A stretch of DNA of 64,000 nt, taken from Vibrio sp. STUT-A11 (GTDB taxonomy: Bacteria > Pseudomonadota > Gammaproteobacteria > Enterobacterales > Vibrionaceae). Shown piece by piece: positions 1-8,165 of this stretch. Under the pieces are notes generated by a model. That model worked only from the letters and a program-made list of their open reading frames with translations, ran no database searches and was not told the origin of the DNA. A program made the translations under genes and the position numbers. Numbering within the stretch: the first letter of the stretch is position 1; every line of letters begins with the position of its first letter. The stretch is from the NCBI RefSeq assembly GCF_026000435.1, contig NZ_AP026763.1, positions 2,604,001-2,668,000 on the forward strand, read 5' to 3'.

Positions 1-574
1 ATGTTGAACGGCTTGGTGCATCTGCCGGGAACTTCAGACGAGGAATTCCCATGAAGAATTGTGAGTTATTCCCCGGGAATGAGTAACCCACGTAACAATG
101 ACCCGGTGCAACAAAGCAGATGTGTAATACTGGCTTCTTAGCGTTGTCTTTATCCCACATCAAGCCTTTTCCACGTAGCGCCTGACGCATTGGTACAGTA
201 AATTTACGGCAGAATTTTAGTAGCTCTTTCGCCTCATTGGTGTCTGGCGTTTCAATACGCAGATCACCACAACGAGGGAAACCTTCAACTTCAGACAACA
301 CCTCAAGAATTGGGCTGATGCGGTCATCGCTTGGCAAAGATTCACATTCGGCTGCAACAGCAAACATTTGGCGAGCAAAGATCAAAGAACTGAAGTCGAG
401 ACCTTTTACCAGCTTGTCTGCGTCTCCATCCTGGTAACACTCGAAGACAACATAACCTGAGTTTTTCTTCACACGAGGGAAGCCGTACACTTCCAACTGT
501 GTCGCTTTGTCCTGAATTTCACCAGCACACTCTTTCTCAAAGCCTGAACGGCAATAGAGCATTAGTTGTTTCAC
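1..574 (-). CDS. rlmM: 23S rRNA 2'-O-ribose methyltransferase RlmM, N-terminal part
   Basis: The N-terminal 191 codons are visible; the rest, including the SAM-dependent methyltransferase domain, lies beyond the left edge. The family 2'-O-methylates a cytidine of 23S rRNA in the cytoplasm. The protein begins MKQLMLYCRSGFEKECAGEI, which matches RlmM (YgdE). The start is GTG and overlaps the ygdD stop in the arrangement GTGA, so the two are probably translationally coupled. The order gcvA, ygdD, rlmM is the same as in enterobacteria, which supports the call. Confidence 0.9.
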   Translation of the reverse strand, partial: MKQLMLYCRSGFEKECAGEIQDKATQLEVYGFPRVKKNSGYVVFECYQDGDADKLVKGLDFSSLIFARQMFAVAAECESLPSDDRISPILEVLSEVEGFPRCGDLRIETPDTNEAKELLKFCRKFTVPMRQALRGKGLMWDKDNAKKPVLHICFVAPGHCYVGYSFPGNNSQFFMGIPRLKFPADAPSRST

Positions 575-969
575 TTGGAGACCTCTTTGATATTAAACGC
601 AGCAAAAAAGAACGAGCACCAACCGATCATGAACATCAATCCTCCCAACGGAGTAATCGGTCCAAACCATTTAATGCCTGTCAGCGCCAGCGCGTATAGA
701 CTGCCGCTAAAACAAAAGATGCCGATGATAAAGCAAATTGCAGCGATGAAAAAATACTTTTGTGCTTTTTGTTCCAAATTCATCAACAACAGAATGGCAC
801 AAAATAGGACGGCAAAAGTATGGATGAACTGGTAAAGAACACCAGTCTCAAACACATCAAGAAGATAGGGAGCAAGCATCGCTTTTAAACCATGGGCCGC
901 GAACGCGCCAAGCGCAACCGAAACAAGCCCGGAAAGACCAGAAAAGGAAAGTAACCACTTACTTTTCAC
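571..969 (-). CDS. ygdD: DUF423 inner-membrane protein YgdD
   Basis: A 132-residue, very hydrophobic protein with about four membrane segments, beginning MKSKWLLSFSGLSGLVSVAL and carrying the family pattern AFAAHGLK near residue 25. This is the DUF423/YgdD family of small inner-membrane proteins, whose function is not established. It lies between the hydrolase gene, which it overlaps by 11 bp, and rlmM, which it overlaps by 4 bp. The three therefore look like one transcript. The length is typical of the family. Confidence 0.85.
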   Translation of the reverse strand: MKSKWLLSFSGLSGLVSVALGAFAAHGLKAMLAPYLLDVFETGVLYQFIHTFAVLFCAILLLMNLEQKAQKYFFIAAICFIIGIFCFSGSLYALALTGIKWFGPITPLGGLMFMIGWCSFFFAAFNIKEVSK

Positions 970-1582
970 TGTACACCTCTTTAATAAATTTCGCTAAGTG
1001 TTCAACAGCCAGAGCAATATTGCCCTCTTCGGTGTAACCAGAACGCTTACGTGGTTTAAAACTATGGTCACCATCAGGTACAAAAGTGACAGACACCTGC
1101 TCAGATAACGTGAAGTTTTCAAACTCCTCACGCTTTCCAAAGGTATCTCGCTCGCCTTGTAGAATCAGTGTGGGCTTCTCAAGCGTTGCCAGATGCTCAC
1201 CTTTGTAGTTTTCTGGCTTACCCGGTGGATGAAAAGGAAAACCTAAACAAGCAATGCCTGTCACCAGCGTATTTTCAGCCAATAAACTCGACATGCGCCC
1301 GCCCATAGATTTACCACCAATGACCACTGGCTTATCGGTAAAGTGAGTGATTACTTCTTCATAGGCTTCGAGCAATTTTGGCGCACGATCTGGCGGACGC
1401 TTTTTACCGTCTTCAGCACGTTTAACCATATAAGGAAAATTAAAACGGACGACACGAATTCCCTGCTCAACGAGTCCTTTAGCGACGGCAGCCATGAAGT
1501 CATGCTCCATGCCAGCCCCAGCACCATGAGCAAAAATAAATAACGGTCCGTTTTCCGGCCCCTCAACTATCCACTGGTTCAT
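959..1582 (-). CDS. Alpha/beta-fold hydrolase (KANL3/Tex30-like)
   Basis: A 207-residue predicted hydrolase from the ATG that begins MNQWIVEGPENGPLFIFAHG. It has the oxyanion-type stretch AHGAGAGM, the nucleophile elbow GGKSMGG (Ser about 92), an acid in GERDTFG and the catalytic His in DGDHSF, so it is a complete serine hydrolase of the dienelactone/Tex30 kind. The substrate is unknown. The open frame extends upstream into gcvA, but the homologous region begins at 1582. That start overlaps the gcvA end by 20 bp, which suggests co-translation. Confidence 0.8.
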   Translation of the reverse strand: MNQWIVEGPENGPLFIFAHGAGAGMEHDFMAAVAKGLVEQGIRVVRFNFPYMVKRAEDGKKRPPDRAPKLLEAYEEVITHFTDKPVVIGGKSMGGRMSSLLAENTLVTGIACLGFPFHPPGKPENYKGEHLATLEKPTLILQGERDTFGKREEFENFTLSEQVSVTFVPDGDHSFKPRKRSGYTEEGNIALAVEHLAKFIKEVYSEK

Positions 1583-2483
1583 CCAATACTTCCTCTTGTT
1601 CTTTTCTTGCCGTTGCAAGCATCCAGTCACGAAATGTCGCAATACGTCCCATGTCTGCTTGCTGCTCATGACACACCACATAGAACGCATTTTTCGAAAT
1701 TAAGACCTCATCGAATGGCGCAATAAGTCGCCCAGCTTCCATTTCTGGCTGAGCTAAAACGTTATTTCCTAGCGCAATACCTTGTCCGTGTACCGCTGCC
1801 TGCAACACCATCGTCGAGTGGCTAAAAATTGGACCATGATTTACATTGATGCCTTCGATATTGTAATGACGTGTAAACTGCTTCCAGTCTTTACGCGAAG
1901 TATCATGTAACAAAGTGTGTAATCGGAGATCATTGAGTGATTCTAACGGCTTCGTCCCCAAGAGTAACGATGGGGAGCAAAGTGGAATCAAAAATTCCTG
2001 ATACAATTTGTCCGCGCGAAGTCCCGGCCAGTTACCACGACCATAATAGATAGCGACATCGACGTCGTCGGTCAGTGAGCCCTCATCCATATCTACCGCT
2101 TTAATCCTTACATCAATGTCTGGCTCCTGAGCATTAAAATCGGCCAACCGAGGCACTAGCCACTGAATAGCAAAACTTGGTGGTAAGCTGATGGTCAACG
2201 CACCTTTTTCACTACGTTCCAATACTTTATCGGTCGCTTCTGCAATAGAAGTAAAAATATCCTTGATGTCTAAAAAGTAACTTTGACCTTCTTCCGTTAA
2301 CAGTAATGAGCGGTTTCGGCGACGAAATAACTTGAGTGATAAAAACTCTTCCAGCGCTTTGATCTGGTGACTCACGGCAGCTTGGGTAACGAAGAGTTCT
2401 TCAGCCGCACGTGTAAAACTAAGATGACGTGCTGCAGCTTCAAATACTCGAAGAGAATTCAAAGGAGGCAATCTGCGAGACAT
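1563..2483 (-). CDS. gcvA: LysR-family regulator GcvA of the glycine cleavage system
   Basis: A 306-residue LysR regulator. The start MSRRLPPLNSLRVFEAAARH matches E. coli GcvA closely; a longer frame to 2495 adds four unconserved residues. The winged helix-turn-helix covers about residues 20-65 (AAEELFVTQAAVSHQIKALE) and the effector-binding domain follows. The family responds to glycine and purines, and controls gcvTHP and the divergent small RNA gene gcvB. That RNA is visible here at 2573-2781 on the opposite strand, as in enterobacteria. Confidence 0.93.
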   Translation of the reverse strand: MSRRLPPLNSLRVFEAAARHLSFTRAAEELFVTQAAVSHQIKALEEFLSLKLFRRRNRSLLLTEEGQSYFLDIKDIFTSIAEATDKVLERSEKGALTISLPPSFAIQWLVPRLADFNAQEPDIDVRIKAVDMDEGSLTDDVDVAIYYGRGNWPGLRADKLYQEFLIPLCSPSLLLGTKPLESLNDLRLHTLLHDTSRKDWKQFTRHYNIEGINVNHGPIFSHSTMVLQAAVHGQGIALGNNVLAQPEMEAGRLIAPFDEVLISKNAFYVVCHEQQADMGRIATFRDWMLATARKEQEEVLDEPVDS

Positions 2484-2537
2484 AGGGAACCTCAAATAGG
2501 ATTAGTTTTTTTTATCTGAAACATTATAAAATTTCCG

Positions 2538-2566
2538 TTGTCGAACAGCCAGATAAATTCTATATT
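2538..2566 (+). promoter_or_regulatory. Sigma-70 promoter of gcvB
   Basis: TTGTCG (2538-2543) and TATATT (2561-2566) are separated by 17 bp and point away from gcvA. The predicted start of transcription is about 2573. GcvA, which binds the matching region in E. coli, would act in this 90-bp divergent gap. The call is based on sequence match only. Confidence 0.7.
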
Positions 2567-2572
2567 TCACAC

Positions 2573-2781
2573 CGCAGCACGGGCCTGAACGGCTTGATTT
2601 CTCTAGAAATCAATTGGCTTCGTTGTTGCGATGTTGTGTTTGCAAACTCGTATTTCGAGTTAGGTAGATTTCTACCAAGATGTTTTGTCTACAATCCCTG
2701 AGACAAAACATATACTTCCTGTATTTATTTTTGACCTGTCTGTCAAATTTCTTACACCGCCTGTTTAGGCGGTGTTTTTTT
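2573..2781 (+). ncRNA. gcvB: GcvB small regulatory RNA
   Basis: This is not a protein gene. It contains the G/U-rich R1 seed region (2621-2645, with GTTGTTGCGATGTTGTG), which GcvB uses to pair with mRNAs of amino-acid and peptide transporters. It also has the conserved 3' segment ACTTCCTGT (2714-2722) followed by ACCTGTCTGTC (2734-2744), and ends in a strong rho-independent terminator. The length of about 205 nt, the position next to gcvA and the divergent direction all match enterobacterial GcvB. The exact 5' end is inferred from the promoter. Confidence 0.88.
2754..2781 (+). terminator. Rho-independent terminator of gcvB
   Basis: ACACCGCC and GGCGGTGT form a perfect 8-bp stem around TGTTTA, followed by seven T. 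Confidence 0.9.
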
Positions 2782-3108
2782 ATCTGAATTATCTAAGTTT
2801 AACAAAATAACACACTAACCCATAAAATAATCTCAGTTGCATTCACTACCCCCCCCTCTTCTAATACATATTTAGTCACAACTCAGCCACCACAGTGTCA
2901 TTACTCTAATTTTTACGACGACAAATACTGATAGACCGAGAATTGATCCATCCTTGGGAAAGCTATCTCATTATTACTCTTGGAACTAAGTTCACTTTTT
3001 CTAGAACATTTCGGATTAATTAACGTTATATCAGTACCCATCATAATGGTTGCGAGGGACTGCAGTATAACCAGTCAAAACCCTTGCCTTCGGCTGAATA
3101 AAAGACAT
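2782..3108. other. Intergenic region without recognised feature
   Basis: AT-rich spacer between gcvB and the thiI terminator. It includes a run of eight C near 2850. No convincing ORF with a ribosome site, RNA or repeat was seen. Confidence 0.5.
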
Positions 3109-3141
3109 AAAAAAACGCAAACTGATCGCTCAGTCTGCGTT
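3109..3141 (-). terminator. Terminator of thiI
   Basis: On the minus strand AACGCAGACTGA and TCAGTTTGCGTT form a 12-bp stem with one mismatch and a 4-nt loop, followed by a T-run. It lies 27 bp after the thiI stop. Confidence 0.85.
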
Positions 3142-3167
3142 TAGAAAGTGGTGTTGTTTTCGCCTTA

Positions 3168-4616
3168 CTATGGGCGGTAAACCTTCACATTGTTAAAGCC
3201 CTGCTCTTGCAAGTAAAGCGCTTGCAGTCGGCTCATGACTCCACGGTCACAGTACAACAGGTAAGTCTTAGATTGGTCCAAGTCACCAAACTGCGTACCT
3301 AGCTTGTAGAACGGGATGTGTTTGATATCAACGCCGTCGATTTCGAGAGGATTGTCGTCTTCCTCTTCAGGGCTGCGGATATCAAGGACAATCGCATGCT
3401 CTTCAACAGCCTGAACTTGCTCCACTTCTGGTGCCGCTTTCTCAGACTCTTTCGCAATATCACGAATATCCATAACTCGAGCTTCTTTCACCACATTTTC
3501 CAAAATAGTGAAGTCAAAGTTCTCTTCTTCCGCTTCTAGCTTCGCTTTGATTGCTTTTACTGTTGGCTTCTTAGAAATCACGCCGCAGTATTCAGGCATG
3601 GTCTTGGCAAAGTCTTCGGTACCAATTTCGCGCGCCAGGTTGATGATGTCTTCTTTGTCCCAGTTAATCAGTGGACGAAGAATCAGTGTGTCTGTCACGT
3701 TATCAATGTGGCGAAGGTTAGTGAGCGTTTGGCTAGAAACCTGACCAAGTGCTTCACCCGTTACCAGAGCTTCAATCTTGAATTTCTCAGCAACCATACC
3801 CGCAGCACGCATGAACATACGCTTAAGAATAACGCCCATCTGGCCGTCATCCACTTTCTCAAGTATCTCAGCGACGACAGGTTCGAAATCGATAGAGATA
3901 AAGCGAACTTTTGCTGAAGAGCCGTATTTGTTCCATAGATAGTGAGAAACCTGCTTAACGCCGATTTCGTGCGCTGGACCACCTAGGTTAAAGAAGCAGT
4001 AATGTACTTTTGAACCACGCTTAATGTGCAGGTAACTTGATACACCAGAGTCAAAACCACCCGAGATCAGGCTTAACACATCTTCTTGCGTACCTAGCGG
4101 AAAGCCACCAAGACCTTTATGACGCGCAAGAACCTGGTTCAGTTTGTCGCCCGACACTTCCACCTTCACGGTTACGTCTGGGTTATGCAGTTTTACGCTC
4201 GCGCTTTCGACCGCCTGGTTCAAACCACCGCCAACATAACGTTCCAGCTCAATCGAGGTAAAGTCATGTTTACCGCGACGCTTAGCACGAACGACGAAGG
4301 TTTTGTTTTCAATCAGAGGACGACTTAGCTCAAGCACTTGCTCAAAGATGTCGTGCAAGTCTTTAAACTCAGACTGCTTCACTTCAAGTACATGGTGGAT
4401 ACCTGGGGTGTGAGTCAGAATCTCTAACACTTCAGCGTGGTATTGGAAGCTCTCAGAGGTCACTTCAATGTGATCACGACGGTTAAATACGGCGACAGAT
4501 TCCGTGCGGCTCTTGACGATATTACGAATGTTACACTCTAAAATCTTTGTGAAGCGCTTACGCACAGATTCACTTTTGACAAAAATTTCTGGATGGGGCT
4601 TTACAATAAATTTCAT
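3168..4616 (-). CDS. thiI: tRNA 4-thiouridine sulfurtransferase ThiI
   Basis: A 482-residue cytoplasmic enzyme, the same length as in E. coli. It transfers sulfur for 4-thiouridine at position 8 of tRNA and for the thiazole of thiamine. It has an N-terminal ferredoxin-like/THUMP region (about 1-165), the PP-loop ATP-binding motif SGGFDS at 185-190, Cys344 in PEYCGV, and a C-terminal rhodanese domain with the persulfide Cys456 in LYCDRG. Both cysteines sit at the E. coli positions. In many vibrios it is near the pomAB/dxs cluster, as here. Confidence 0.96.
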   Translation of the reverse strand: MKFIVKPHPEIFVKSESVRKRFTKILECNIRNIVKSRTESVAVFNRRDHIEVTSESFQYHAEVLEILTHTPGIHHVLEVKQSEFKDLHDIFEQVLELSRPLIENKTFVVRAKRRGKHDFTSIELERYVGGGLNQAVESASVKLHNPDVTVKVEVSGDKLNQVLARHKGLGGFPLGTQEDVLSLISGGFDSGVSSYLHIKRGSKVHYCFFNLGGPAHEIGVKQVSHYLWNKYGSSAKVRFISIDFEPVVAEILEKVDDGQMGVILKRMFMRAAGMVAEKFKIEALVTGEALGQVSSQTLTNLRHIDNVTDTLILRPLINWDKEDIINLAREIGTEDFAKTMPEYCGVISKKPTVKAIKAKLEAEEENFDFTILENVVKEARVMDIRDIAKESEKAAPEVEQVQAVEEHAIVLDIRSPEEEDDNPLEIDGVDIKHIPFYKLGTQFGDLDQSKTYLLYCDRGVMSRLQALYLQEQGFNNVKVYRP

Positions 4617-4819
4617 AGTCTAATTCGCAGGTTAGTTTCGCAATCAACAGAGAGTGATACTCAACTTCGATACTTCATACGCAGCAAAACCACGTCTTGG
4701 TCACAAAAGATTGTCTGAGCTCACTTCAAAGGCGCAAGATTATACACCCAAGCGGATTGGAAAGACAAAAAAAGCGAACTGTCGATTTCACGCCGCTCGC
4801 TTATTTGTATAACCAATCA

Positions 4820-4951
4820 GTCATCCTGAACAGCGACGAAGGAGCGTGATTCAGGATCTACTTACCGAGTGTGTTAACGCTGAAAGTGCCTATTTCGCCA
4901 CATACTTAAATTGAGTAGATTCCTGATGTCGCTAAGGCTCCTCGGAATGAC
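4820..4951. repeat. Long imperfect inverted-repeat element
   Basis: The left arm starts GTCATCCTGAACAGCGACGA (4820) and ends near GATCTACT. The right arm, read on the other strand, is GTCATTCCGAGGAGCCTTAG onward (4951 down to about 4913) and ends AATCTACT. The arms are about 38-43 nt, imperfectly complementary, and enclose about 50 nt. GTCATTCC...GAATCT palindromes of this kind are dispersed intergenic repeats in vibrios and other gammaproteobacteria. It lies upstream of thiI and behind pomB and contains no ORF. No second copy was noticed in this window. Confidence 0.65.
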
Positions 4952-5004
4952 GCCAATAAATGAAAGTCGTTTAAGCGAACGGTATCAGGCTTCCAACTCG
5001 CTTT

Positions 5005-5961
5005 TTATTGCTCATGTTGAATCACAGGCACTTCATCGCTGTAGAGTGGTTCACCCTGCATAATGCTGATCTCCACACGACGGTTAAGAGCACGGTTGTC
5101 ATCGGAGTCATTTGGAACCAGCGGTTCAGTGTCAGCCATTCCTCGCACTCGTAAACGTTGATGAGAAAACCCTCTCACCTTCTCCATCTCCTGCGCGACA
5201 GAGACTGCTCGCTGAGATGACAGATCCCAGTTAGAGCGATACAGTTCAGAATCCAGCACCTGGTTATCGGTGTGGCCAGAGATTCTCACAATACCGGGTA
5301 CGTCTTTAACCAGTTCAGCAATCTGACGTACCAAAGGACGAAATTTAGGCTGTAGGAACGCAGAACCTTCCGGAAAAGCCCCCTTTTCTCGCATACGAAT
5401 CACGATCTGCTGCCCTAAGTTTTCGACTTCGATCGCACCCTGATCGATCTCTCGCGCCAAAGCTTTCTTGATGCTTTCCATCAAGGTTTCCATTTCTTGC
5501 GACATCATTTGAGACTGCTGCTGTTGGATCTCGGACTCGGTAGTCTGGTTATTCCTTGTTGATGTCTCTGGTGACTGGCCGCCAGTTAATTTTCCTTGAT
5601 CATGCCTACTTCCACCGGAGCGATCAGACTCACCTTCATGGAACTCCAATGTTTGCTGAGTGATGTCCATGGTTTGCTGCATAATGACGTCAATCGGCGT
5701 TGGCTCCGGGCGTCCCGGTCTGAACTCCTGAGCAATAATACTGGTTCCTTTCGGGATATCTTTTACTTCGAGCTGACTTTGTACGCCAAATGCGAACTTC
5801 ATCGAGCCTGCAATCTGCTTAAACTTGAGCACATCCATCTCTGAGAACGAGAGCAGCAGAACAAAGAAGCACATCAATAATGACATTAAGTCAGCAAAGG
5901 TCCCCATCCACAACGGGAGGCCGGGGGGCGGACAATCACATTTATTATCTTCATCATCCAT
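5005..5961 (-). CDS. pomB: Sodium-driven flagellar stator protein PomB
   Basis: A 318-residue stator subunit. With PomA it forms the sodium channel that drives the polar flagellum and anchors it to peptidoglycan. The short N-terminus has the CDCPPPGLPLW stretch, and one membrane helix (about 20-42) carries the ion-binding Asp24 in TFADLMS when counted from the second ATG (5961). The frame offers an ATG one codon earlier. A Gln/Ser-rich linker follows, then an OmpA/MotB-type domain with RISGHTDN and NRRVEI at the C-terminus. It starts about 14 bp behind pomA after AGGAG. Confidence 0.95.
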   Translation of the reverse strand: MDDEDNKCDCPPPGLPLWMGTFADLMSLLMCFFVLLLSFSEMDVLKFKQIAGSMKFAFGVQSQLEVKDIPKGTSIIAQEFRPGRPEPTPIDVIMQQTMDITQQTLEFHEGESDRSGGSRHDQGKLTGGQSPETSTRNNQTTESEIQQQQSQMMSQEMETLMESIKKALAREIDQGAIEVENLGQQIVIRMREKGAFPEGSAFLQPKFRPLVRQIAELVKDVPGIVRISGHTDNQVLDSELYRSNWDLSSQRAVSVAQEMEKVRGFSHQRLRVRGMADTEPLVPNDSDDNRALNRRVEISIMQGEPLYSDEVPVIQHEQ

Positions 5962-5975
5962 CACAATGCTCCTGA

Positions 5976-6737
5976 TTACTCACCGATCTCTAAGGCACGC
6001 TTGCCTTCATTGAGATAGTTCTTCAGGTAACTATCGATGACTCGCGGGTTCTGACCATCTTGTATGGCAAGAACACCATCCATGATCAGGCGGCGATTCA
6101 ACGTTTCTTGGTCACGTCGCAAAGAGAGTTTGTCAGCAATCGGGAAAAACACCATGTTGGATAAAATCGCACCGTAAAGCGTAGTCAAAAGCGCAACGGC
6201 CATGGCAGGTCCAATGGATTTAGGATCATCCATGTTTGAAAGCATCGCCACCAAACCGACTAAGGTACCAATCATGCCCATCGCGGGCGTGACATCACCA
6301 AACGCGCGGAATACGCCAGTTCCTTGCGTATGTCGCTCCCCAGTCAGCGCAATATCTTTTTTTAATGCGGCACGAACCACATCTGCATCATGACCATCGA
6401 CCAAAAGATCGATGCCTTTTTGCATAAAGCTGTTAGTAATTTCCATTTCTTCTAGTGCGAGAAAGCCGCCTTTACGCGCGGCATCGGCCATTTCAACAAT
6501 TTTAGCGATCAAGTCTTCAGGCTCATCGGCTTTAAACAGGAAAGCTTTACCTGCAATTTTTGCCGCCCCAAAGAACTGCCCGATTGTGAACTTCATCAAC
6601 ACGACAAAGGTTGAGCCACCAACAACGATAAGGATTGATGTTACATCGACGAACATACCGATGCTGCCACCAAGCACCATCGCCATTACAACGAATGCAA
6701 AACCGCCTATCAAACCTAGTAGGGTTGCTAAATCCAC
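5976..6737 (-). CDS. pomA: Sodium-driven flagellar stator protein PomA
   Basis: A 253-residue inner-membrane protein, exactly the length of Vibrio PomA. It has four membrane segments (about 5-25, 30-48, 150-170 and 180-200) with a cytoplasmic loop between the second and third that contacts the rotor protein FliG. The region TPAMGMIGTLVGLVAML in helix 3 and the Pro-containing fourth segment are typical. It forms a two-gene operon with pomB, away from the main flagellar clusters. It is preceded by a sigma-28-like promoter. Confidence 0.95.
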   Translation of the reverse strand: MDLATLLGLIGGFAFVVMAMVLGGSIGMFVDVTSILIVVGGSTFVVLMKFTIGQFFGAAKIAGKAFLFKADEPEDLIAKIVEMADAARKGGFLALEEMEITNSFMQKGIDLLVDGHDADVVRAALKKDIALTGERHTQGTGVFRAFGDVTPAMGMIGTLVGLVAMLSNMDDPKSIGPAMAVALLTTLYGAILSNMVFFPIADKLSLRRDQETLNRRLIMDGVLAIQDGQNPRVIDSYLKNYLNEGKRALEIGE

Positions 6738-6785
6738 ACAGCACTCCTCTCGCTCTATTTATCTATTACTCACGAATTACTACTT

Positions 6786-6812
6786 GTATCGACAACTCGA
6801 GGAGAATTTTTA
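6786..6812 (-). promoter_or_regulatory. Sigma-28 (FliA) type promoter of pomAB
   Basis: On the minus strand TAAA (6812-6809), a 15-bp spacer and GTCGATAC (6793-6786) match the flagellar sigma-28 consensus TAAA-N15-GCCGATAA with two differences. It lies about 50 bp upstream of the pomA start. Late flagellar genes are commonly read by FliA. Confidence 0.65.
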
Positions 6813-6996
6813 GAAAAATCTTAGCTAGCCGATCACAAATTCATACCAGTAACCTTTAGTAAAATGGATACTTTCATCGCTCAGACGCATTTAGAGCCAA
6901 TTTTGTGACAATTGTGTAAGGTTAAATTTGACCAAGTTACTAGGCTAAGGTAACTTTCGTGCATCTTATGAGAGGCTAAATAAAGGCAGAGAAGAG

Positions 6997-7239
6997 ATGG
7001 CGGTTAAGAAACCAGAAAACATGACCTTCGAAGCAACCATTGAAGAGCTTGATAGCTTGGTTGATCAATTAGAAAGTGGCGATCTTGCCCTGGATGATGC
7101 CTTACGTAAATTTGAGCGAGGTATTGCCCTAGCTCGTGCAGGCCAAACAAAGCTAAGCGACGCTGAACAACGCGTAAGTATTCTTCTCAGCGAAGATGAT
7201 GAAGCACCACTGAGTGACTTCAATCCAGATTCAGAATAA
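6997..7239 (+). CDS. xseB: Exodeoxyribonuclease VII small subunit
   Basis: An 80-residue helical protein, MAVKKPENMTFEATIEELDS onward, with the family core ESGDLALDDALRKFERG. Several XseB subunits assemble on XseA to form exonuclease VII, which degrades single-stranded DNA. The length and the start after AGAGAAGAG fit. It is the first gene of the xseB-ispA-dxs operon found across gammaproteobacteria, and is divergent from pomA. Confidence 0.95.
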   Translation: MAVKKPENMTFEATIEELDSLVDQLESGDLALDDALRKFERGIALARAGQTKLSDAEQRVSILLSEDDEAPLSDFNPDSE

Positions 7240-7260
7240 TTATTAGTAGTGAGCGATGTG

Positions 7261-8145
7261 ATGCAACAGACATTGACTTCTTTTCAACAAAGAAACAATC
7301 AACAATTGAATTTGTGGCTAGAACAGCTTCCGTATCAAGAACTTCCATTGATTGATGCAATGAAATACGGCCTTTTGCTAGGCGGTAAACGCGTTCGTCC
7401 TTTTCTCGTTTACATCACTGGCCAAATGCTTGGTTGTAAGCCTGAAGATCTGGACACTCCTGCCGCAGCGATTGAATGCATTCACGCTTACTCGCTTATT
7501 CATGACGATCTACCCGCGATGGATGATGATGAGCTGCGTCGTGGCCAACCGACTTGCCATATTAAGTTCGATGAAGCGACTGCAATACTGACTGGTGACT
7601 CACTCCAAACGCTCGCCTTTACAATCTTGGCAGATGGTCCTTTAAATCCAGAAGCAGAAAAGCAGCGTATCAACATGATAAAAGCTCTGGCTCACTCGTC
7701 AGGCTCTAACGGCATGTGTGTCGGACAAGCACTGGATTTAAGTGCGGAGAATCGCCAAATTTCTCTCGAAGAAATGGAAGAGATCCATCGTAAAAAGACC
7801 GGAGCCCTAATTGACTGTGCGGTTAAATTAGGCGCTTTGGCCGCTGGTGATAAGGGTATCGCAGTTTTACCTCATTTAGAGCGCTATTCGAAAGCAATTG
7901 GTTTGGCGTTTCAGGTTCAAGACGATATTCTTGATATCATTAGTGACACAGAAACATTGGGTAAGCCTCAGGGTTCTGATCAAGAACTCAATAAGAGCAC
8001 TTACCCTTCCCTGCTGGGTTTAGAGGGAGCGATAGAGAAAGCTCACTCTCTGTTACAGGAAGCACTTCAAGCCTTGGAAGCTATCCCATACAATACTCAG
8101 TTACTTGAAGAGTTCGCCCGATATGTCATCGAGCGCAAAAATTAA
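7261..8145 (+). CDS. ispA: Farnesyl diphosphate synthase (geranyltranstransferase) IspA
   Basis: A 294-residue cytoplasmic prenyltransferase that condenses isopentenyl diphosphate with allylic diphosphates to farnesyl diphosphate. Both aspartate-rich motifs are present: HDDLPAMDDD (first) and QVQDDILDII (second). GGKRVRP binds diphosphate. The frame opens at GTG 7249, but ATG 7261 lies 7 nt behind an AGTGAG ribosome site and begins MQQTLTSFQQRNNQ; it is my preferred start. It sits between xseB and dxs, so two steps of the isoprenoid pathway are co-expressed. Confidence 0.93.
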   Translation: MQQTLTSFQQRNNQQLNLWLEQLPYQELPLIDAMKYGLLLGGKRVRPFLVYITGQMLGCKPEDLDTPAAAIECIHAYSLIHDDLPAMDDDELRRGQPTCHIKFDEATAILTGDSLQTLAFTILADGPLNPEAEKQRINMIKALAHSSGSNGMCVGQALDLSAENRQISLEEMEEIHRKKTGALIDCAVKLGALAAGDKGIAVLPHLERYSKAIGLAFQVQDDILDIISDTETLGKPQGSDQELNKSTYPSLLGLEGAIEKAHSLLQEALQALEAIPYNTQLLEEFARYVIERKN

Positions 8146-8165
8146 CACTATAAGCGCGCATTTAT

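Noticed and set aside
237..835. Plus-strand open frames opposite rlmM and ygdD
   Set aside because: They mirror conserved minus-strand genes, lack ribosome sites and show no family features.
3318..4328. Several frames opposite thiI
   Set aside because: Shadows of the conserved thiI reading frame.
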